Below are positions 8,115-16,623 of a stretch of 54,520 bases of DNA, one piece after another. Source of the DNA: an uncultured Bacilli bacterium (GTDB lineage Bacteria; Bacillota_I; Bacilli_A; RF39; UBA660). Numbering within the stretch: the first letter of the stretch is position 1; each line of letters opens with the position of its first letter. Made by a program: the position numbers and the translations under genes. The stretch covers positions 1 through 54,520 of the forward strand of contig CALVRJ010000004.1 of the NCBI GenBank assembly GCA_944358545.1, in the 5' to 3' direction. A model generated the notes under the pieces. The model saw only the letters and a program-made list of their open reading frames with translations. It made no database searches and was not told the origin of the DNA.

Positions 8115-8984
8115 ATGGTAAGTGCAAGTTTAGTAAAAGAACTTAGAGAGAAGACAGGAGCAGGAATGCTTGACTGTAAAAAAGCTTTAGAAGCTAACGA
8201 TGGAAATATCGAAGCATCTATCGATTGGCTTAGAGAAAAAGGTATTTCTAAAGCTGCTAAAAAAAGTGATAGAATTGCTGCAGAAGGAATTGCTTCTATT
8301 TTAGTTGACGGTAATGATGCTGTTATTTTGGAAATGAATTCAGAAACTGATTTCGTTGCTCAAAATGAAAAATTTAAAGAACTTGTTGCAAGTGTGTTAA
8401 AAGCTATTATTAAAAGTGATGCAAAAACTGTAGAAGAAGCTTTAGCTTTACCTTGCGAAGATGGAACAGTTAATGATTTAATTATTTCTAAAACTGCAAC
8501 TATTGGTGAAAAACTTTCTTTAAGAAGATTTGCCAAAGTTACTAAAGGTGATAATGAAACATTTGGTTCTTACATTCATATGGGTGGTAAAATTGCCGTA
8601 CTTATTGTAACTGAAAACACTTCAGAAGAAGTAGCTAAAGATGTAGCAATGCACGCTGCTGCAATGAGACCTAAATATGTTAAGACTACTGATGTTCCAG
8701 CAGAAGAGGTTGCTAGAGAGGAAGAAGTTTTAAAAGAACAAGCTGTTAATGAAGGTAAACCTGCCGAGATTGCTGAAAAAATGGTTAAGGGTAGAATTAA
8801 TAAGTTCTATAAAGAAATTTGTCTTGAAGAACAACCATTTGTTAAAGATGGAGACATCAATGTTAAAACTTATGTTAAGAACAATGGTGGCGAGATTAAG
8901 GCAATGTACCGTTATGAAGTAGGCGAAGGTATGGAAAAAAGAGAAGAAAATTTTGCTGAAGAAGTAGCTAAACAAATGAAATAA
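8115..8984 (+). CDS. tsf: Translation elongation factor Ts
   Basis: 289 aa, normal length. The N-terminal UBA-like domain contains [20 protein letters not shown], the next segment has the EF-Tu contact motif [15 protein letters not shown], and the C-terminal dimerisation core ends [39 protein letters not shown]-Ts exchanges GDP for GTP on EF-Tu in the cytoplasm. It follows rpsB after 55 nt, with its own AAAGGAGAG ribosome site after the internal terminator, the classical rpsB-tsf pair. Confidence 0.98.
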   Translation: MVSASLVKELREKTGAGMLDCKKALEANDGNIEASIDWLREKGISKAAKKSDRIAAEGIASILVDGNDAVILEMNSETDFVAQNEKFKELVASVLKAIIKSDAKTVEEALALPCEDGTVNDLIISKTATIGEKLSLRRFAKVTKGDNETFGSYIHMGGKIAVLIVTENTSEEVAKDVAMHAAAMRPKYVKTTDVPAEEVAREEEVLKEQAVNEGKPAEIAEKMVKGRINKFYKEICLEEQPFVKDGDINVKTYVKNNGGEIKAMYRYEVGEGMEKREENFAEEVAKQMK

Positions 8985-9008
8985 GTATCTTAAAGGATAC
9001 TTTTTTTG
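8984..9008 (+). terminator. Terminator of rpsB-tsf
   Basis: AGTATC (8984-8989) pairs with GATACT (8996-9001) and is followed by seven Ts. It overlaps the last base of the tsf stop codon. Confidence 0.85.
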
Positions 9009-9115
9009 TAAATTAAAAATTTATAGTAAATATTTAATAATAGTTAAGCATAATATTATAGTTTAATAAAATATTATGATGGTGATATACTTTCTATAAA
9101 GCAAGGTTGTTATAT

Positions 9116-9446
9116 ATGGAAGCAATTAGTATGATAAGTATTCAAGTTGATTCTAGCAATAAAGAAATAGCTAATAAGATTTCGAAAAATCTTGGACTTA
9201 ATATGAGTACTTTTGTAAATATGGTAATAAAACAATTGATTTATACTAATGGTTTTCCTTTTTGATGTTAAAATTCCCAGACCTAGTAAGGAACTTTTGG
9301 TTGCTTTAGAGGAAGGTGAAGACATTTTAAATGGTGATGTAGAGGCAAAAGAATATCATAATATTAATGATTTACTTGAGAATTTGAAAAATAAGTTGAA
9401 TACTGTAACAGATACAAAATATGAGATAAAATATACAAGTAAATAA
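9116..9446 (+). pseudogene. RelB/DinJ-family antitoxin interrupted by a 1-nt frameshift
   Basis: From ATG 9116 the frame encodes a ribbon-helix-helix N-terminus (ISIQVDSSNKEIANKISKNL, NMSTFVNMVIKQLIYTNGFPF) and stops at 9265. The next frame (ORF from 9249) continues with FDVKIPRPSKELLVALEEGEDILNGD, exactly what follows GFPF in RelB/DinJ antitoxins. Removing one T from the five-T run at about 9258-9263 would rejoin them into one ~109-residue protein. DinJ antitoxins bind DNA as dimers and neutralise YafQ. The toxin remnant follows directly. The frameshift is either real decay or an error at a homopolymer. Confidence 0.75.
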
Positions 9447-9463
9447 AAAAATAATTTAAGTAA

Positions 9464-9640
9464 ATGTTAAAGCAAGGAAAAAACGAAAAGAATTTTTCAG
9501 AAGTTTTAGAATATTTGGCTAATGAAAAAGAACTACCAGAATAGTATAGAAATTATACTTTGTTTGATAGCAAAAAATATTTAAAATGTTGTGAATGTCA
9601 TATTGAACTAGATTGGTTACTTGTATATAAAATAAAATGA
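9464..9640 (+). pseudogene. Remnant of a YafQ/RelE-family mRNA interferase toxin
   Basis: The frame reads LKQGKNEKNFSEVLEYLANEKELPE, an in-frame TAG (9542-9544), then YRNYTLF...ECHIELDWLLVYKIK. This is the typical second half of YafQ (GKELPE-YRDH..., ECHIEPDWLLIY). The N-terminal third is missing and the TAG takes the place of a residue between PE and YR. YafQ-type toxins cleave mRNA on the ribosome. With the antitoxin frameshifted and the toxin truncated, the module is almost certainly dead. Confidence 0.75.
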
Positions 9641-9727
9641 TGAATTAATATTATTATTTTTGGCTACTTTTTCAGCAGCCTCATTTTTTACTTTGTTTTT
9701 TAGTTAAAAATTTTATTTTATATAGTT

Positions 9728-9813
9728 ATCTATGAAAAACGTGATATTTTCTGTGATTTTATCTATGAAAAACGTGATATTTTTTACAATTTTATCTATG
9801 AAAAATGTGTGAT
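9728..9813. repeat. Three direct repeats with 33-bp period upstream of the DUF4143 ATPase
   Basis: The core ATCTATGAAAAACGTGATAT occurs at 9728 and 9761, and a diverged copy (ATCTATGAAAAATGTG) at 9794, each exactly 33 nt apart, about three helical turns. A shorter match (TTATCTATGGACAG) lies over the start codon at 9865. Same-face spacing suggests a protein binding site, perhaps for autoregulation. Confidence 0.7.
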
Positions 9814-9864
9814 TAATTTTCTTTTTAACTTTTAAAATGTTAATATAAATATAGGTGATTATCT

Positions 9865-11181
9865 ATGGACAGAAAAATATATAATGAATTACTTAAATGG
9901 AAAAACGAAAAGAATAATATAAAACCACTTATGGTTTTAGGGGTTAGGCAGTCAGGAAAAACTTATATTATCGATGAGTTTTGTAAAAGAGAATATAAGA
10001 ATTATATTTATGTTAATTTATTTGAAAATGACGATGTAATTAAGCTTTATAATTCAGACTTAAATTCTGATGAAAAGTTTGCTCAATTTAAGGTTTTGCT
10101 TAACTTTGATTTTGATAAAGAGGATCCAATTTTATTTATCGATGAGATTCAAGAGTCTGAAAAACTTATTTCAGAGCTTAAGTATTTTTGTGAGAGACAC
10201 AATAATGTGAAAATTATATGTGCGGGCTCTTTGCTTGGCGTTAAACTTAAAAGATCTAAGTTTTCATTTCCTGTCGGAAAAGTAAAGATGCTTAATATGT
10301 ATCCAATGGATTTTGAAGAGTTTTTAATGGCAATGGGTGAGAATTTATTAATTAAGATGATTAGAGATAGTTATAAAAATAATAAAGCTTTATCTGAGCC
10401 ATTACATAATAAAGCAATGAGACTTTATTATACTTATTTAATTACTGGTGGAATGCCTGAGAGTGTTAAATCAATGGTGGCAACTAATGGTGATTATATA
10501 AAATATGATATTTCAATTTTACCAGATATAGTTAGTTCATATTTTAAGGATATGGATAAATATGTGACAAGTGAAGCAGAATCTTTAAAAATACAAAGAG
10601 TTTATAATTCGCTTCCTTCACAACTTTCTAATTTATCAAATAAATTTCAATTTTCGAAGGTTGTTAAAGGGGCAAGAGCTAGAGAATACGAAACTTCTTT
10701 AGACTGGCTTTTAGCTAGTAATATGGTTCTTTTATCTAAGATGGTTAGGGTACCTGAGATTCCTTTGGTAGGTTATGCATATAATGATATTTTTAAGATA
10801 TATTTGAGTGATGTTGGGATACTTAATAGTATTTTAAAAATATCAATGAATGATATTTTGTCAAATAATATTTCTTTATATAAAGACGTAATTGCGGAGA
10901 ATTATGTGGCTAATCAACTTGTTTGTAATAATCATGATTTATTTTATTGGCAGAATAATACGTCTAAGGTTGATTTTTTACTTTATTCAAAAGAGGGAAT
11001 TATTCCGGTAGAAGTTAAAGCTTCTGATAATGTTAGATCAAAAAGTTTAAATGTTTATTTTGAAAAGTATCATCCTAAGTACATGGTAAGAATTAGTGCG
11101 AGAAATTTTGGATTTGATTCTAAGAAGAATATTAAGTCAGTTCCACTTTATGCGGTATTTTGTATCGAAAAAGATTTGTAA
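9865..11181 (+). CDS. AAA_14/DUF4143-family ATPase
   Basis: 438 aa. The N-terminal AAA_14 domain has Walker A GVRQSGKTYIID (residues ~26-37) and Walker B PILFIDEIQES (~90-100). The middle (PMDFEEFL, ITGGMPESV) and C-terminal DUF4143 region end with a nuclease-like fold segment (VIAENYVANQLV..., FYWQNNTSKVDFLLY, IIPVEVKAS) resembling PD-(D/E)XK enzymes, with D, E and K in VDF...EVK. These proteins are abundant in gut bacteria, often singleton, of unknown function, and suspected of mobile-element or defence roles. It sits beside a decayed toxin-antitoxin pair and behind a repeat array, and has its own terminator. Confidence 0.85.
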   Translation: MDRKIYNELLKWKNEKNNIKPLMVLGVRQSGKTYIIDEFCKREYKNYIYVNLFENDDVIKLYNSDLNSDEKFAQFKVLLNFDFDKEDPILFIDEIQESEKLISELKYFCERHNNVKIICAGSLLGVKLKRSKFSFPVGKVKMLNMYPMDFEEFLMAMGENLLIKMIRDSYKNNKALSEPLHNKAMRLYYTYLITGGMPESVKSMVATNGDYIKYDISILPDIVSSYFKDMDKYVTSEAESLKIQRVYNSLPSQLSNLSNKFQFSKVVKGARAREYETSLDWLLASNMVLLSKMVRVPEIPLVGYAYNDIFKIYLSDVGILNSILKISMNDILSNNISLYKDVIAENYVANQLVCNNHDLFYWQNNTSKVDFLLYSKEGIIPVEVKASDNVRSKSLNVYFEKYHPKYMVRISARNFGFDSKKNIKSVPLYAVFCIEKDL

Positions 11182-11185
11182 ATTT

Positions 11186-11216
11186 AAACAAAGTAGATGT
11201 TTTACTTTGTTTTTTC
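11186..11216 (+). terminator. Terminator of the DUF4143 ATPase gene
   Basis: AAACAAAGTA (11186-11195) pairs perfectly with TACTTTGTTT (11203-11212), followed by further Ts. Confidence 0.85.
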
Positions 11217-11217
11217 A

Positions 11218-11246
11218 TTGATAGTTTAGTGTTTATTTGCTATAAT
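11218..11246 (+). promoter_or_regulatory. Promoter of the uppS-cdsA-rseP operon
   Basis: TTGATA (11218-11223), a 17-nt spacer and TATAAT (11241-11246). Downstream, AGAACA and TGTTCT can form a small hairpin in the leader before AAAGGAG. Confidence 0.75.
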
Positions 11247-11290
11247 GAGAACAGTGTAGAAGACATGTTCTATATTAAAGGAGTATAAAA

Positions 11291-12019
11291 ATGGATTATA
11301 GTAATTTAAAAGTGCCTAATCACGTGGCAATTATTGTCGATGGAAATGGAAGATGGGCAACAGAAAGAGGTCTTTCTAGAAGTAAAGGACATGAACAAGG
11401 TTTTATTAATGTAAAAAAACTTAGTAGATATATTTTTTCAAAAGGAATTAATTATTTAAGTGCTTATCTATTTTCAACGGAAAATTTTAAAAGAAGTAAG
11501 GCAGAAGTAGATTTTTTAATGAATTTACTTACGGGCAGAATGAAAGATATATTGGATTTTTGTCATGAAGATAAAATAAAGGTTGTTTTTTCTGGTAGAC
11601 GTGAGGGTTTATCAGAAAAAGTAATAAAAACTATTTTAGAAATTGAAGAAGAGACTAAAGATTATGATAAAGTATTTAACTTATGTTTTAATTATGGTGG
11701 ACATGCAGAAATTGTCGATGCAACGAAAAAAATAGTTAAAGATGTAGAAAGTGGAAAACTTAATATAGATGATTTAAACGAGGATATTTATAGTCATTAT
11801 TTATATCAGGATTTGCCACCAGTAGATTTACTTATAAGAACAAGTGGAGAAATGAGACTTAGTAATTTTTTACTTTGGCAAGTTTCTTATGCAGAGTTTT
11901 ATTTTCCAAAGACTTATTTTCCGGATTTTGACGAAAAAGAATTCGATAAAGCTATAGTCGAATATACAAAACGTGATAGAAGGTTTGGAGGGATAAATTA
12001 TGAAGACAAGAGTAATTAG
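11291..12019 (+). CDS. uppS: Isoprenyl transferase (undecaprenyl diphosphate synthase)
   Basis: 242 aa, full length. It contains the catalytic HVAIIVDGNGRWA (Asp of the active site), LSAYLFSTENFKRS, and RTSGEMRLSNFLLWQVSYAEFYF near the C-terminus. The enzyme condenses FPP with eight isopentenyl diphosphates to make the C55 lipid carrier for peptidoglycan and wall polymers. First gene of a wall/membrane lipid operon; its 3' end overlaps cdsA by 20 nt. Its product would feed the glycosyltransferases and wall enzymes encoded nearby. Confidence 0.97.
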   Translation: MDYSNLKVPNHVAIIVDGNGRWATERGLSRSKGHEQGFINVKKLSRYIFSKGINYLSAYLFSTENFKRSKAEVDFLMNLLTGRMKDILDFCHEDKIKVVFSGRREGLSEKVIKTILEIEEETKDYDKVFNLCFNYGGHAEIVDATKKIVKDVESGKLNIDDLNEDIYSHYLYQDLPPVDLLIRTSGEMRLSNFLLWQVSYAEFYFPKTYFPDFDEKEFDKAIVEYTKRDRRFGGINYEDKSN

Positions 12020-12800
12020 TGCGATTGTTGCTTTGATTATTTTAGTTCCACTTATTATAGTAGGAGGAACAGCTTATAATATAGGTGTTTATGTTATTGC
12101 TTTACTTGGGTTAAAAGAGTTTTTAGACATTAAAGCAACTAAGAAACCATTTCCAATATTTATTCAATTTATGGCTTATGTATTTATGACGTTAGTAATT
12201 TTGAGTAATGAAAAGTTACTGTCTATGGATTTTGAACTTGATTTTCGACTTTTAGCTGCTTTGTTTATTACATTTTTATTACCGGTCGTTCTATATCATG
12301 ATCAAAAAAAATATAGTATTAATGACGCATTTTATATGATGGGGGGCCTTTTATTCTTAAGTATTTCGATGACTCTATTAATGATTGTTCGAAATATTGG
12401 TCTTGAAATGCTTATTTATTTACTTTTAATTACAACAATGACAGATATTTTCGCTTATGTAACAGGAATGCTTATTGGCAAGCATAAATTATTAGAGGTT
12501 ATTTCACCAAATAAGACTTGGGAAGGTACAATAGGTGGAACTATTATGGGGGTTTTTGTAAGTGCGATGTTTTATCATACGGTTATTGACCCTGAATTTT
12601 CTAAAGTTTACTTACTTTTGATTTCTCTTTTCTTATCAATTTTAGGACAATATGGTGATTTAGTATTTTCAGCTATTAAAAGATATTTTGGAAAGAAAGA
12701 TTTTTCAAATATTATGCCAGGACATGGTGGAGTTTTAGATAGACTTGATAGTTTAATTTTTGTTCTTCTTGGTTTTGTGTTTTTTGTAAATATTTTATAG
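12000..12800 (+). CDS. cdsA: Phosphatidate cytidylyltransferase
   Basis: 266 aa integral membrane protein with about seven hydrophobic segments. The family signature appears as SPNKTWEGTIGGTIMG, and SAIKRYFGKKDFSNIMPGHGGVLDRLDS near the C-terminus with the catalytic acidic residues. It makes CDP-diacylglycerol from phosphatidic acid and CTP, the precursor of all phospholipids. The start inside the uppS 3' end is supported by GGAGGG 7 nt upstream. rseP follows after 14 nt, the usual Bacilli order. Confidence 0.97.
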   Translation: MKTRVISAIVALIILVPLIIVGGTAYNIGVYVIALLGLKEFLDIKATKKPFPIFIQFMAYVFMTLVILSNEKLLSMDFELDFRLLAALFITFLLPVVLYHDQKKYSINDAFYMMGGLLFLSISMTLLMIVRNIGLEMLIYLLLITTMTDIFAYVTGMLIGKHKLLEVISPNKTWEGTIGGTIMGVFVSAMFYHTVIDPEFSKVYLLLISLFLSILGQYGDLVFSAIKRYFGKKDFSNIMPGHGGVLDRLDSLIFVLLGFVFFVNIL

Positions 12801-12814
12801 AAAAGGGGTAATTT

Positions 12815-13849
12815 ATGACTTTAATATATTTTATCTTGATTTTAGGTATTGTGGTTTTGGTTCACGAGTTTGGCCACTTTATTTTTGCAAAAAAAGCCGG
12901 GGTATATGTTTATGAATTTTCGATTGGTATGGGTCCAAGACTTTTTAAATGGATGAGAAAAGGTGATGAAACTGAGTATTCGCTCAGACTTTTACCAATA
13001 GGTGGTTATTGTCAGCTAGCTGGTGAAGAAATAGATGACGATGAAAATGTTCCGAAGGATAAAAAGTTTGCCAGAAAGACATTTGGTCAAAAGATGATTA
13101 TTGCTTTTGCAGGAATTATGAACAACTTTATTTTGGCTATTATTTTACTTTTTATAATTGCACTTTTTAATGGTGCTCCGCAAAATAAAGCTTTAGTTGG
13201 AGAGATAAGTAAGGGTTTTCCAGCTTATACTTCTGGTCTTCAAGAAGGCGATGAAATTTTAACAATTAATGGTAGGAATGCTAGTAGTAATGATTTATTA
13301 GCTTTAGAGCTGCAGGTAAACGTTGGTAAAACTATCGATATGGAAGTTGAACGTAATGGTCAAGTTTTAGAGTTTACGATTAAACCAAAGAAAGTAAAAA
13401 TTGATGGTGAGGAAACTTATAAATATGGTTTTGTAATTAATGATGAAGTGAAACATGGCTTATGGGCTTCAATTGTGTATGCATTTACGAAAACACTTAG
13501 TATGCTTTGGCAAATGGTGTTGATGATTGTTTATTTATTTACGGGACAGCTTGGTCTTTCTTCTTTAGCTGGACCAGTAGGTATTTTTAGTGCGGTTGGG
13601 ACAGCAGCACAAAGTGGATTATGGTCTTTAGTTAGTTTTACAGCTTTGATTAGTGCGAATGTTGGGTTTATCAATTTACTTCCAATTCCGGCTTTTGATG
13701 GTGGAAGGATTTTCTTCTTAATTGCCGAAAAGATTAAGGGTAAACCAGTTGATCCAAGATTTGAAAATACGGTTCATGCGATTGGCTTTTTCTTATTAAT
13801 GCTTTTGATGATTTTGATAACTTACAACGATATATTAAGACTTTTCTAA
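12815..13849 (+). CDS. rseP: Site-2 protease, RIP metalloprotease RseP/RasP
   Basis: 344 aa membrane zinc protease. HEFGHF near residue 18 provides two zinc ligands and the catalytic Glu in TM1. A PDZ domain spans ~130-205 (AYTSGLQEGDEILTINGR). NLLPIPAFDGGR in the third core TM supplies the Asp ligand. It cleaves membrane-embedded substrates such as anti-sigma factors and signal-peptide remnants. In Bacillus this is rasP, and proS and polC usually follow; here an ABC exporter follows at 10 nt instead. Confidence 0.96.
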   Translation: MTLIYFILILGIVVLVHEFGHFIFAKKAGVYVYEFSIGMGPRLFKWMRKGDETEYSLRLLPIGGYCQLAGEEIDDDENVPKDKKFARKTFGQKMIIAFAGIMNNFILAIILLFIIALFNGAPQNKALVGEISKGFPAYTSGLQEGDEILTINGRNASSNDLLALELQVNVGKTIDMEVERNGQVLEFTIKPKKVKIDGEETYKYGFVINDEVKHGLWASIVYAFTKTLSMLWQMVLMIVYLFTGQLGLSSLAGPVGIFSAVGTAAQSGLWSLVSFTALISANVGFINLLPIPAFDGGRIFFLIAEKIKGKPVDPRFENTVHAIGFFLLMLLMILITYNDILRLF

Positions 13850-13859
13850 TGGAGGAATT

Positions 13860-14759
13860 ATGTTAAAGGTTTCACATATTAAGAAATATTATGACGATTT
13901 TTTGGCAGTTGATGATTTATCTTTTGAGGTTAAACCTGGTGAGATTTTTGGCTTGCTGGGAGTTAATGGAGCCGGAAAGACAACAACTTTTAGAATGATA
14001 ATTGGACTTTTGGAGCCTTCTAGTGGGAAAATTACGTTAGATGGAAAGCCTATTGATTATAGTGTGACTGATAAGATTGGCTTTTTAACGGAAGAAAGAA
14101 GTTTACTTACAAAGTTAACTGTTTTAGAGCAAGCTATTTATTATGGTGTTTTAAAAGGAATGAAGGAAGAAGACATCGAGAGACGATTAGATGAGCTTTT
14201 AGAAAAATTTAAGATTGCTGATTATAAGAATAAAAAGATAAAGGAACTTTCAAAAGGTAATCAGCAGAAAGTTCAATTTATAATGGCTATTATAAATAAT
14301 CCTAAGCTTTTAATTTTAGATGAGCCTTTTTCAGGACTTGATCCTTTTAATGTCGAACTTTTTAAGGATGAAATAAAAGAGATGGCAAGTAATGGCAGTA
14401 TGATCATTTTTTCTTCGCACCGAATGGAACATGTTGAACTTTTTTGTAAAAAGTTAATTGTCTTAAAAAATGGGAAGTCTGTTTTAGAGGGCGATTTAAA
14501 GGAAATAAAGCACAAGTTTAGGAAGAAGAATATTATTATATCAGGAGAAGTTGATACGGAAGAGATAAAAAAGATAAAAGGTGTGATATCTGTTAATAAA
14601 AACAATTTGGATTATGAGGTCAAGATTGCCGATGAGAGTGTTGTTGATTTAGTTTTTAAAGTTGTAAGTAAAGGTAAAAATATAACTAAATTTTTAGTGG
14701 AAGAACCAAGTTTAAATGAAATATTTATCGAAAAAGTAGGTGAGACTTATGAAAAATAA
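13860..14759 (+). CDS. ABC exporter ATP-binding protein (NatA/YhaQ-like)
   Basis: 299 aa. Walker A GVNGAGKTTTF, Q-loop region TEERSLL, signature LSKGNQQKVQF, Walker B LLILDEPFSGLDP and the H-loop SSHRMEHVE are all present. A C-terminal DUF4162-like extension follows. The D-loop and signature variant (LSKGNQQK) are typical of NatA/YhaQ exporters. The gene ends overlapping the permease start, so the two form one exporter. Substrate is unknown (Na+, antibiotics or lipids in related systems). Confidence 0.93.
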   Translation: MLKVSHIKKYYDDFLAVDDLSFEVKPGEIFGLLGVNGAGKTTTFRMIIGLLEPSSGKITLDGKPIDYSVTDKIGFLTEERSLLTKLTVLEQAIYYGVLKGMKEEDIERRLDELLEKFKIADYKNKKIKELSKGNQQKVQFIMAIINNPKLLILDEPFSGLDPFNVELFKDEIKEMASNGSMIIFSSHRMEHVELFCKKLIVLKNGKSVLEGDLKEIKHKFRKKNIIISGEVDTEEIKKIKGVISVNKNNLDYEVKIADESVVDLVFKVVSKGKNITKFLVEEPSLNEIFIEKVGETYEK

Positions 14760-16065
14760 ACTGAAGTTTTTAGTTAAAATAAGTCTAAATCGAAAAATAA
14801 AGACTAAATGGTTTGTTTTAGCTAATGTGATATTTGCTGTATTAATAGTTGGACTTTTTAATGCGGATACGATTATAAATGCTTTTGGTGGTGATTTTGA
14901 CGAGGTTCAAAAGGTTTATGTCAAGGATAATAGTAATTCAGAGTATAAGACTTATAATCTTTTGAAGGAGCAAAATGAGTCTTATAAAAAGCTTACAAGT
15001 AATTCGGATAATGCGTTTAAATTTAAGAAGACTAAGGATAATGCTAAGGATATAATAAAAAAAGATAAGGATGCATGGGTTTTAGTAATCGATAATGATA
15101 AGGACAATGTTATTCGGGTAAAGCTTGTTTCAGAAGGCTATGCTAGTGCGAGTGAGTATGCACAAATTACGACGATTTTAAACGATGTTAAATCTTCTTT
15201 AGCTTTATCTTTGAGTAATATTAGTTCTGCTGAACTTAAGAAAATTTCATCACCGATTCAGCTTGAGAGAAAGATTTTAGATGAAAGCAAAAAGAGTGAA
15301 GCTGAAGGTACACAGATGATTATGAGTACGGTATTTCCTTTAATTATTTTACCATTTTTTGCTTTAACGATATTTTTAGTTCAGATGGTTGGAGCAGAAG
15401 TTAACGACGAGAAAACAACCCGAGGAATGGAAATTATTATTTCTAATGTTTCACCAAAAGTTCATTTCTTTTCGAAAGTAATTGCAAGTAATTTATTTGT
15501 TTTGGTGCAAGGAGTATTATTAGTTGGATATGCTTTACTCGGAATTGGAATTAGGTCTTATTTTGGAAGTAAAAGTATACTTGGGGCAAGTAGTTTTGAT
15601 ATAAAAGGTTTACTTAATAGTATAATTGGTAGTGATGTAATGTCTCAGCTTGGGTATGTTATTCCACTGGCTTTAATACTTATGATTTTGACTTTTATTG
15701 GATATGCTTTACTAGCCGGAATACTTGCTTCAATGACAACTAATACAGAAGATTTTCAACAGTTACAGATGCCAATTGTTATTTTATCTTTGGTGGGATA
15801 TTATTTAGCAATGATGGCAGGTGTATTTGAAGGGTCAATTTTTATTAAAATATTTGCTTTTGTACCGTTTATTTCAGCAATACTTGCTCCGTCGCTTTTA
15901 ATTTTAGGACAGATTGGGGTTGTAGAGTTTGTTATTGCAATTATACTTATGATAGTTACTAATTATGTCTTAATAAAATATGGCCTCAGAATTTATAAGG
16001 TAGGTATTTTAAATTATTCTTCGAAGAATTTATGGAAGAAAATGTTTAAAGCTTTAAGGAGATAG
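14749..16065 (+). CDS. ABC exporter permease (NatB-like, ABC2_membrane_3)
   Basis: 438 aa from ATG 14749, which has AGGTGAG upstream; GTG 14740 is an in-frame alternative. One N-terminal membrane segment (WFVLANVIFAVLIVGLF), a large extracytoplasmic domain to about residue 185, then five or six C-terminal membrane segments. This is the NatB/YhaP layout, and the protein pairs with the ATPase it overlaps by 11 nt. A rhodanese gene begins 6 nt after its stop. Confidence 0.9.
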   Translation: MKNKLKFLVKISLNRKIKTKWFVLANVIFAVLIVGLFNADTIINAFGGDFDEVQKVYVKDNSNSEYKTYNLLKEQNESYKKLTSNSDNAFKFKKTKDNAKDIIKKDKDAWVLVIDNDKDNVIRVKLVSEGYASASEYAQITTILNDVKSSLALSLSNISSAELKKISSPIQLERKILDESKKSEAEGTQMIMSTVFPLIILPFFALTIFLVQMVGAEVNDEKTTRGMEIIISNVSPKVHFFSKVIASNLFVLVQGVLLVGYALLGIGIRSYFGSKSILGASSFDIKGLLNSIIGSDVMSQLGYVIPLALILMILTFIGYALLAGILASMTTNTEDFQQLQMPIVILSLVGYYLAMMAGVFEGSIFIKIFAFVPFISAILAPSLLILGQIGVVEFVIAIILMIVTNYVLIKYGLRIYKVGILNYSSKNLWKKMFKALRR

Positions 16066-16071
16066 GTAACA

Positions 16072-16461
16072 ATGGAATTTATCGAGAAACATAAACTTTT
16101 GATTTCAATAATTATTTTAGTTATTTTAGTTATTATGGTTGCCGGACAAAATAAAAAGGCAGTTATTGTAAATGCGACTGACCCAGAGAGTGTTAGTGAG
16201 CTTACTGCAGATAAAGATGTCGTAATTATTGACGTACGCAGTAAATCGGAGTATAATGATGGACATATTCCGCATGCTAAAAATATCGAATATACACAAA
16301 TTAGAGATAAAGTTAAATATGATTTAAATACAAAGATTGCGGTTTATTGTCAAACAGGCGCTCGTAGTCATGTGGCTGCGGTTCAACTCAATGAAATGGG
16401 TTATAAGTATGTTTATGATATGGGTGGCATCGATAATTATAGAGGTAAACTTGTTAAATAG
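16072..16461 (+). CDS. Membrane-anchored rhodanese-like protein
   Basis: 129 aa. One N-terminal membrane helix (LLISIIILVILVIMV), then a single rhodanese domain with VIIDVRSKSEYNDGHIPHAKNIE and the active-site loop YCQTGARS, whose Cys would carry persulfide sulfur. Membrane anchoring with the domain probably outside suggests a role in thiol or sulfur chemistry in the cell envelope. It lies 6 nt after the ABC permease, apparently the last gene of the uppS transcript, with tRNA-Leu close behind. Confidence 0.9.
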   Translation: MEFIEKHKLLISIIILVILVIMVAGQNKKAVIVNATDPESVSELTADKDVVIIDVRSKSEYNDGHIPHAKNIEYTQIRDKVKYDLNTKIAVYCQTGARSHVAAVQLNEMGYKYVYDMGGIDNYRGKLVK

Positions 16462-16472
16462 TTTACTTTTAT

Positions 16473-16558
16473 GCATGGGTGGCGGAATGGTAGACGCGCT
16501 ACTTTGAGGGGGTAGTGAGGGAGACCTTGTGCGAGTTCAAATCTCGTCTCATGCACCA
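16473..16558 (+). tRNA. tRNA-Leu (GAG)
   Basis: 86 nt with the CCA encoded. Acceptor GCATGGG pairs with CTCATGC; the anticodon loop TTGAGGG gives GAG; a long variable arm (GTGAGGGAGACCTTGTGC region) marks a class II tRNA; the T arm carries GTTCAAATC. Confidence 0.93.
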
Positions 16559-16573
16559 TTTTTTGAATTTAAT

Positions 16574-16602
16574 GGGACTTTTTAAAGTCTCTTTTAATTT
16601 TT
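16574..16602 (+). terminator. Terminator after tRNA-Leu
   Basis: GGGACT (16574-16579) pairs with AGTCTC (16586-16591, one G-T pair), followed by a T-rich tract. Confidence 0.65.
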
Positions 16603-16623
16603 TGAAGAAAGAAGTGAATATAG

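Noticed and set aside
9728-9813. CRISPR array
   Set aside because: Only three copies at a 33-bp period with about 13-nt gaps, too short for spacers, no cas genes, and the copies decay progressively.
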